This document shows positions 62,981 to 64,000 of a DNA stretch of 64,000 nt, piece after piece; the first letter of the stretch is position 1, and every line of letters begins with the position of its first letter. A program made the translations under genes and the position numbers. Under the pieces are notes generated by a model. It had not been told where the DNA came from, ran no database searches, and saw only the letters and a list, made by a program, of their open reading frames with translations. The DNA is from Penicillus capitatus (Eukaryota > Chlorophyta): positions 558,001 to 622,000 of the forward strand of contig OZ287707.1 of NCBI GenBank assembly GCA_965649825.1, in the 5' to 3' direction.

Positions 62981-63880
62981 ATGACACACAGCGCGATTTT
63001 CCGTAACGTCCTTGGACGGAAAAAAATCAAACGCCACATACTTGACTCTTTTATGAATCGGTTGCAAAATGAACACTGGATAGCTTACAACACGTTGCTC
63101 TATGGAAAAAAAGCGCACCGACCCTTCACGGATTGCAAGTCGACAGTGCGATTTTTTTCCGTGTTTTGTCGAATATTTCAGTGGTATGATAAGGACCCTG
63201 TAGCGGAAGAGTTCATATACTATACGAACCAGCAAGGGAGGCGGGTACCTCGTACGTGGGCGGATTTTTTAGACGTGCTCTATGTCGCGGTCCAGGAAGA
63301 AGGGTTCTCACTGAATCTCGAGGAGTCGTTTGCCTACCTTGCTCATGCTGTACTCTGCGTAGCTTGCATGGACGGCGAGGGTTTGTCAATGTTTGTGTTT
63401 TCGCTTGATAGATACAACGTGGCCAATTGGTTCATACGCATCTTCTTTGCTGCGTTAGAAACCTCCCTTCCACCTTCGTTAGTAAATAATGTGCCAGATC
63501 GGGAACCGCAGCCGCGGGCGGAGACGTTGGGCGAGGGGAGCGGGGAACCGCAGCCGCGGGCGGAGACGTTGGGCGAGGGGAGCGGGGAACCGCAGCCGCG
63601 GGCGGAGACGTTGGGCGAGGGGAGCGGGGAACCGCAGCCGCGGGCGGAGACGTTGGGCGAGGGGAGCGGGGAACCGCAGCCGCGGACGGTTCGTGGGGTC
63701 AAAAGGTACCGTTTGCGTAAAACGTATGAGAGGGAGATGGCAAGACGCAGGAGGGTCGGACATCTATACGGTCTAAGGTCTACTCCGGCAAGAGATAAGA
63801 GTTTATCTACAATGGAGGAAGAAAATAAACAGGGACATGCCGAATGTTCTTCGCGTTCTCGGAAGAGGTCGAGGACATAG
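62981..63880 (+). CDS. Intron-less 299-residue protein with 14-residue tandem repeats, unknown
   Basis: A single frame starts MTHSAIFRNVLGRKKIKRHI. The first 170 residues look like a compact helical domain (RTWADFLDVLYVAVQEEGFS, ESFAYLAHAVLCVACMDGEG, NVANWFIRIFFAALETS). Four exact copies of EPQPRAETLGEGSG follow, and the C-terminus is basic (KRYRLRKTYEREMARRRRVG, ending RSRKRSRT), like a nuclear localisation signal. No family is recognised. Lack of introns, the TATA box and the GC-rich repeats set it apart from its neighbours. It might be a recent arrival, but no transposon or viral hallmark is visible. Confidence 0.55.
   Translation: MTHSAIFRNVLGRKKIKRHILDSFMNRLQNEHWIAYNTLLYGKKAHRPFTDCKSTVRFFSVFCRIFQWYDKDPVAEEFIYYTNQQGRRVPRTWADFLDVLYVAVQEEGFSLNLEESFAYLAHAVLCVACMDGEGLSMFVFSLDRYNVANWFIRIFFAALETSLPPSLVNNVPDREPQPRAETLGEGSGEPQPRAETLGEGSGEPQPRAETLGEGSGEPQPRAETLGEGSGEPQPRTVRGVKRYRLRKTYEREMARRRRVGHLYGLRSTPARDKSLSTMEEENKQGHAECSSRSRKRSRT
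63503..63686 (+). repeat. 42-bp tandem repeat, four full units plus a partial
   Basis: The unit begins gaaccgcagccgcgg and encodes EPQPRAETLGEGSG. Four units are identical by eye, and a fifth breaks off after EPQPR. It lies inside the ORF at 62981-63880, which remains open through it. Confidence 0.95.
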
Positions 63881-64000
63881 TGGAAAATCATGATGAAATG
63901 AAGCAGTGAGTCGGGTAAGGATGCGTTCGAGGTTGTTTTGAACTCGAATTCGTTGTCACGGGCCCATTGTCGAGGTGAGCGGAACTAAGGAGAAGCGGAT
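63881..64000. other. Right edge, nothing recognised
   Basis: 120 nt after the last stop codon. No feature can be supported before the window ends. Confidence 0.4.

Noticed and set aside
63343-63891. Minus-strand ORF of 182 codons across the 42-bp repeats
   Set aside because: Same reason: a stop-free repeat unit. The plus frame continues on both sides with a plausible domain and a basic tail.
60482-64000. Transposon or virus insertion at the right end
   Set aside because: Despite the odd composition, TATA boxes and repeats, I found no transposase, integrase, reverse transcriptase, capsid-like frame or terminal repeats, so I do not call a mobile element.

Overview
The window is nuclear DNA from a photosynthetic eukaryote, most likely a flagellate green alga (Viridiplantae or close relative). 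Evidence for a eukaryote: almost every gene is split by very short spliceosomal introns, mostly 38-65 nt with GT..AG ends, and the genes encode a COPII protein, a COP9 signalosome subunit, TAF4, UPF3, a UBC13-type E2 and an SM protein. Evidence for the green lineage: a nuclear-encoded plastid-type SecY with a transit peptide, a flavodiiron protein with a flavin-reductase tail, a plastid-type Obg, a plant-type fumarase, an RST domain in TAF4 and a DGS1/NCA2 protein. Evidence for cilia: enkurin, a vasohibin and an LRR-DUF4476-IQ protein. I cannot name the species. The genome is compact, about one gene per 2 kb, with gaps between genes as small as 20 nt.

Layout. 1-12 kb: 5' end of an unknown gene (-), Alba (+), ALG13 (-), LETM1 (+), TAF4 (+), uracil phosphoribosyltransferase (+), a DUF1771-Smr protein (-), a possible LSm-like gene, UBC13 (+). 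12-20.5 kb: BTB/SPRY-like protein (-), flavodiiron protein (-), UPF3 (+), a possible SAND/zinc-finger gene (+), a Sec23-like protein (+). 20.5-33.5 kb: SCFD2-type SM protein (-), two small ORFs, a DUF92/TMEM19 protein (+), CSN4 (+), a large LRR-DUF4476-IQ protein (-), an unclear stretch at 31.0-32.3 kb, a UBA-PUB protein (+). 33.8-38.6 kb: plastid SecY (+), vasohibin (-), fumarase (+). 38.9-51.7 kb: degenerate torsin/Clp-like AAA protein (-), KH protein (+), a plastid-type unknown (+), Obg (-), NCA2/DGS1 (-), PRMT7 (+), enkurin (+).

The right third is the accessory part. Three neighbouring genes (51.8-58.6 kb) encode secreted saposin-B-like proteins. Two of them face each other, each with a signal peptide, two six-cysteine saposin modules and a repeat-built tail. 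They are followed by a second DUF92/TMEM19 paralogue (-). From 60.5 kb to the end the DNA changes character: TATA boxes, diverged direct repeats, an inverted pair of related gene fragments of which one is frameshifted, and an intron-less ORF with 42-nt tandem repeats.

Two recurring features are worth checking. At least five introns, probably six, begin with GC instead of GT. The motif TGATGTGAC (either strand) lies 40-170 nt upstream of six start codons.

All gene models were spliced by eye using open frames and family conservation. First exons, and genes marked with low confidence, may be wrong.
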